Shown here piece after piece: positions 63,274-64,000 of a stretch of DNA of 64,000 bases. This DNA is from Rhodocyclales bacterium GT-UBC (lineage in GTDB: Bacteria > Pseudomonadota > Gammaproteobacteria > Burkholderiales > Rhodocyclaceae). The stretch lies in contig QXPY01000010.1 of the NCBI GenBank assembly GCA_003583745.1, positions 62,001 to 126,000 of the forward strand, given 5' to 3'. Every line of letters starts with the position of its first letter. The stretch's first letter is position 1. The notes under the pieces are model-generated. The model made no database searches. It had not been told where the DNA came from and saw nothing but the letters and a program-made list of their open reading frames with translations. Position numbers and translations under genes: made by a program.

Positions 63274-64000
63274 TCAGCCGGCGATCTTGGGTCGGAACCA
63301 TCCGTCCCGCTCGTCCTGGTAGAGTGCGGCCATCTTGACCGACTTGTGCCCCAGCAACGCCTGGGCGAACTCTTCGCCGTACTTGTCCTTGTAGAGCCTG
63401 GCCGACAGCGAGCGGATCTCGTGAATGGTCGGCGGATTGTCGCCGACTATGCCGACCTCCTCGCGGATCGCCGCAAACTCCTCGGCGATGGTGTGCTCGC
63501 GGATCTTGCTGCCGACCTTGGCGCGGCCGGCCTGCTTAATGTGGTGGACAAGGTACTGGCTGACCACGTTGCGCGTGCTGGCGATGGTCGCCTGCAGGCT
63601 GAAGCCGGCGATCTGCAGCTCAAGCGGGATGGCTACCTTGTGCCCGACCGCGTCGGTCTTCTTGTTCTTCTGCTGGACTACATTCAACCAGACATCCTGC
63701 ATGTCCTTGTAACGCATTTTGGCCAGGTCGCCCCGACGCTGGCCGGTCAGGATGGCCAACTCCAGGAAGTGCACCAGCCAGATTGGTCCCTTTTCCTTGG
63801 CCTTGGCGTGGATTGCCATGAACTGATCAAGCGAGAGTCGCTGCCGTTTTGTCTCGACACGTTCGGCCCTGGTGACTTCGACAGGATTGCGCTCGCACCA
63901 GCCGGCGGCGACCGCTTCGCGGAAAATGTCGAGGAGCAGCGAGCGCATCGCCTGGGCCATGCGCTCCTTGCCGTCGTAGCGCTTCAAGAAATCGGCGATG
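63274..64000 (-). CDS. Tyrosine recombinase/phage integrase, partial (N-terminus beyond the right edge)
   Basis: The C-terminal 242 residues of a lambda-type integrase, still open at the window edge. The frame continues upstream of residue L at 63987, so no start is seen. Catalytic residues are visible: the first Arg in LTGQRRGDLAKM, HEIR (His-x-x-Arg), HKSVKMAALY with the nucleophile Tyr in ALYQDERDGW. It is encoded divergently from the hydrogenase operon, and its 3' end faces hoxC. It likely belongs to a genomic island or prophage extending to the right. Confidence 0.92.
   Translation of the reverse strand, partial: IADFLKRYDGKERMAQAMRSLLLDIFREAVAAGWCERNPVEVTRAERVETKRQRLSLDQFMAIHAKAKEKGPIWLVHFLELAILTGQRRGDLAKMRYKDMQDVWLNVVQQKNKKTDAVGHKVAIPLELQIAGFSLQATIASTRNVVSQYLVHHIKQAGRAKVGSKIREHTIAEEFAAIREEVGIVGDNPPTIHEIRSLSARLYKDKYGEEFAQALLGHKSVKMAALYQDERDGWFRPKIAG

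Noticed and set aside
63265..63277. FNR-like TTGAT...ATCAG near the integrase stop
   Set aside because: The spacer is 3 nt, not 4, and it overlaps the 3' end of the integrase gene.

Overview
The window is high-GC DNA with dense, translationally coupled operons. It looks like a betaproteobacterial chromosome of the Rhodocyclales type (Dechloromonas/Azonexus-like). This rests on gene content: zapA followed by 6S RNA, a System I ccm operon, actP with its DUF485 partner, a hox/hyp cluster in the Cupriavidus order, and FNR-type boxes. No rRNA or tRNA was seen, so the genus is an inference.

Layout. Bases 1-950: the 5' part of a probable minus-strand cobalamin riboswitch, a ZapB-like gene, zapA, and 6S RNA with its terminator. 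969-2233: an EVE-domain protein and a TauE/SafE permease. 2254-14105: a malonate cluster with a MatR-type GntR regulator, a MatPQM-type TRAP transporter, and the biotin-independent malonate decarboxylase genes mdcACDEG and mdcBH. An orphan branched-chain-amino-acid-type binding protein sits inside that operon, and a convergent crotonase follows. 14231-16224: DUF485/actP acetate uptake. 16372-18154: a two-gene PAS plus chemoreceptor pair. 18173-25763: a GntR regulator divergent from the methylmalonyl-CoA mutase, meaB, pccB, pccA operon. 25838-28587: poorly characterised genes and a DHH phosphoesterase.

28672-35743: a minus-strand ccmABCDEFGHI-napF operon with a well-placed FNR-type box. 35873-37957: a di-haem cytochrome c peroxidase divergent from oxyR, with FNR-like and OxyR-like sites between them. 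37939-42948: a 1669-residue CBS/PAS/GAF/GGDEF/EAL/CZB protein, also behind an FNR-like box. 43173-63116: a complete hydrogen-oxidation island. It has a sigma-54 promoter, the O2-tolerant membrane-bound hydrogenase hoxKGZ, maturation genes hoxMLOQRTV and hypABFCDE, hoxX, the NtrC-type activator hoxA, and the H2-sensing regulatory hydrogenase hoxBC. The partner kinase hoxJ is absent. In its place are short direct repeats and a tyrosine recombinase that runs off the right edge.

How it fits together. The cell appears able to take up malonate and acetate, decarboxylate malonate to acetyl units, and feed propionyl-CoA through B12-dependent methylmalonyl-CoA mutase. It makes c-type cytochromes under low oxygen, detoxifies peroxide in the periplasm, and oxidises H2 under control of a sensor hydrogenase. 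The most unusual points are the mat/mdc hybrid malonate operon with its embedded binding protein, the missing hoxJ at an integration junction, the CZB-tipped c-di-GMP protein, and repeated class-II FNR promoter geometry.
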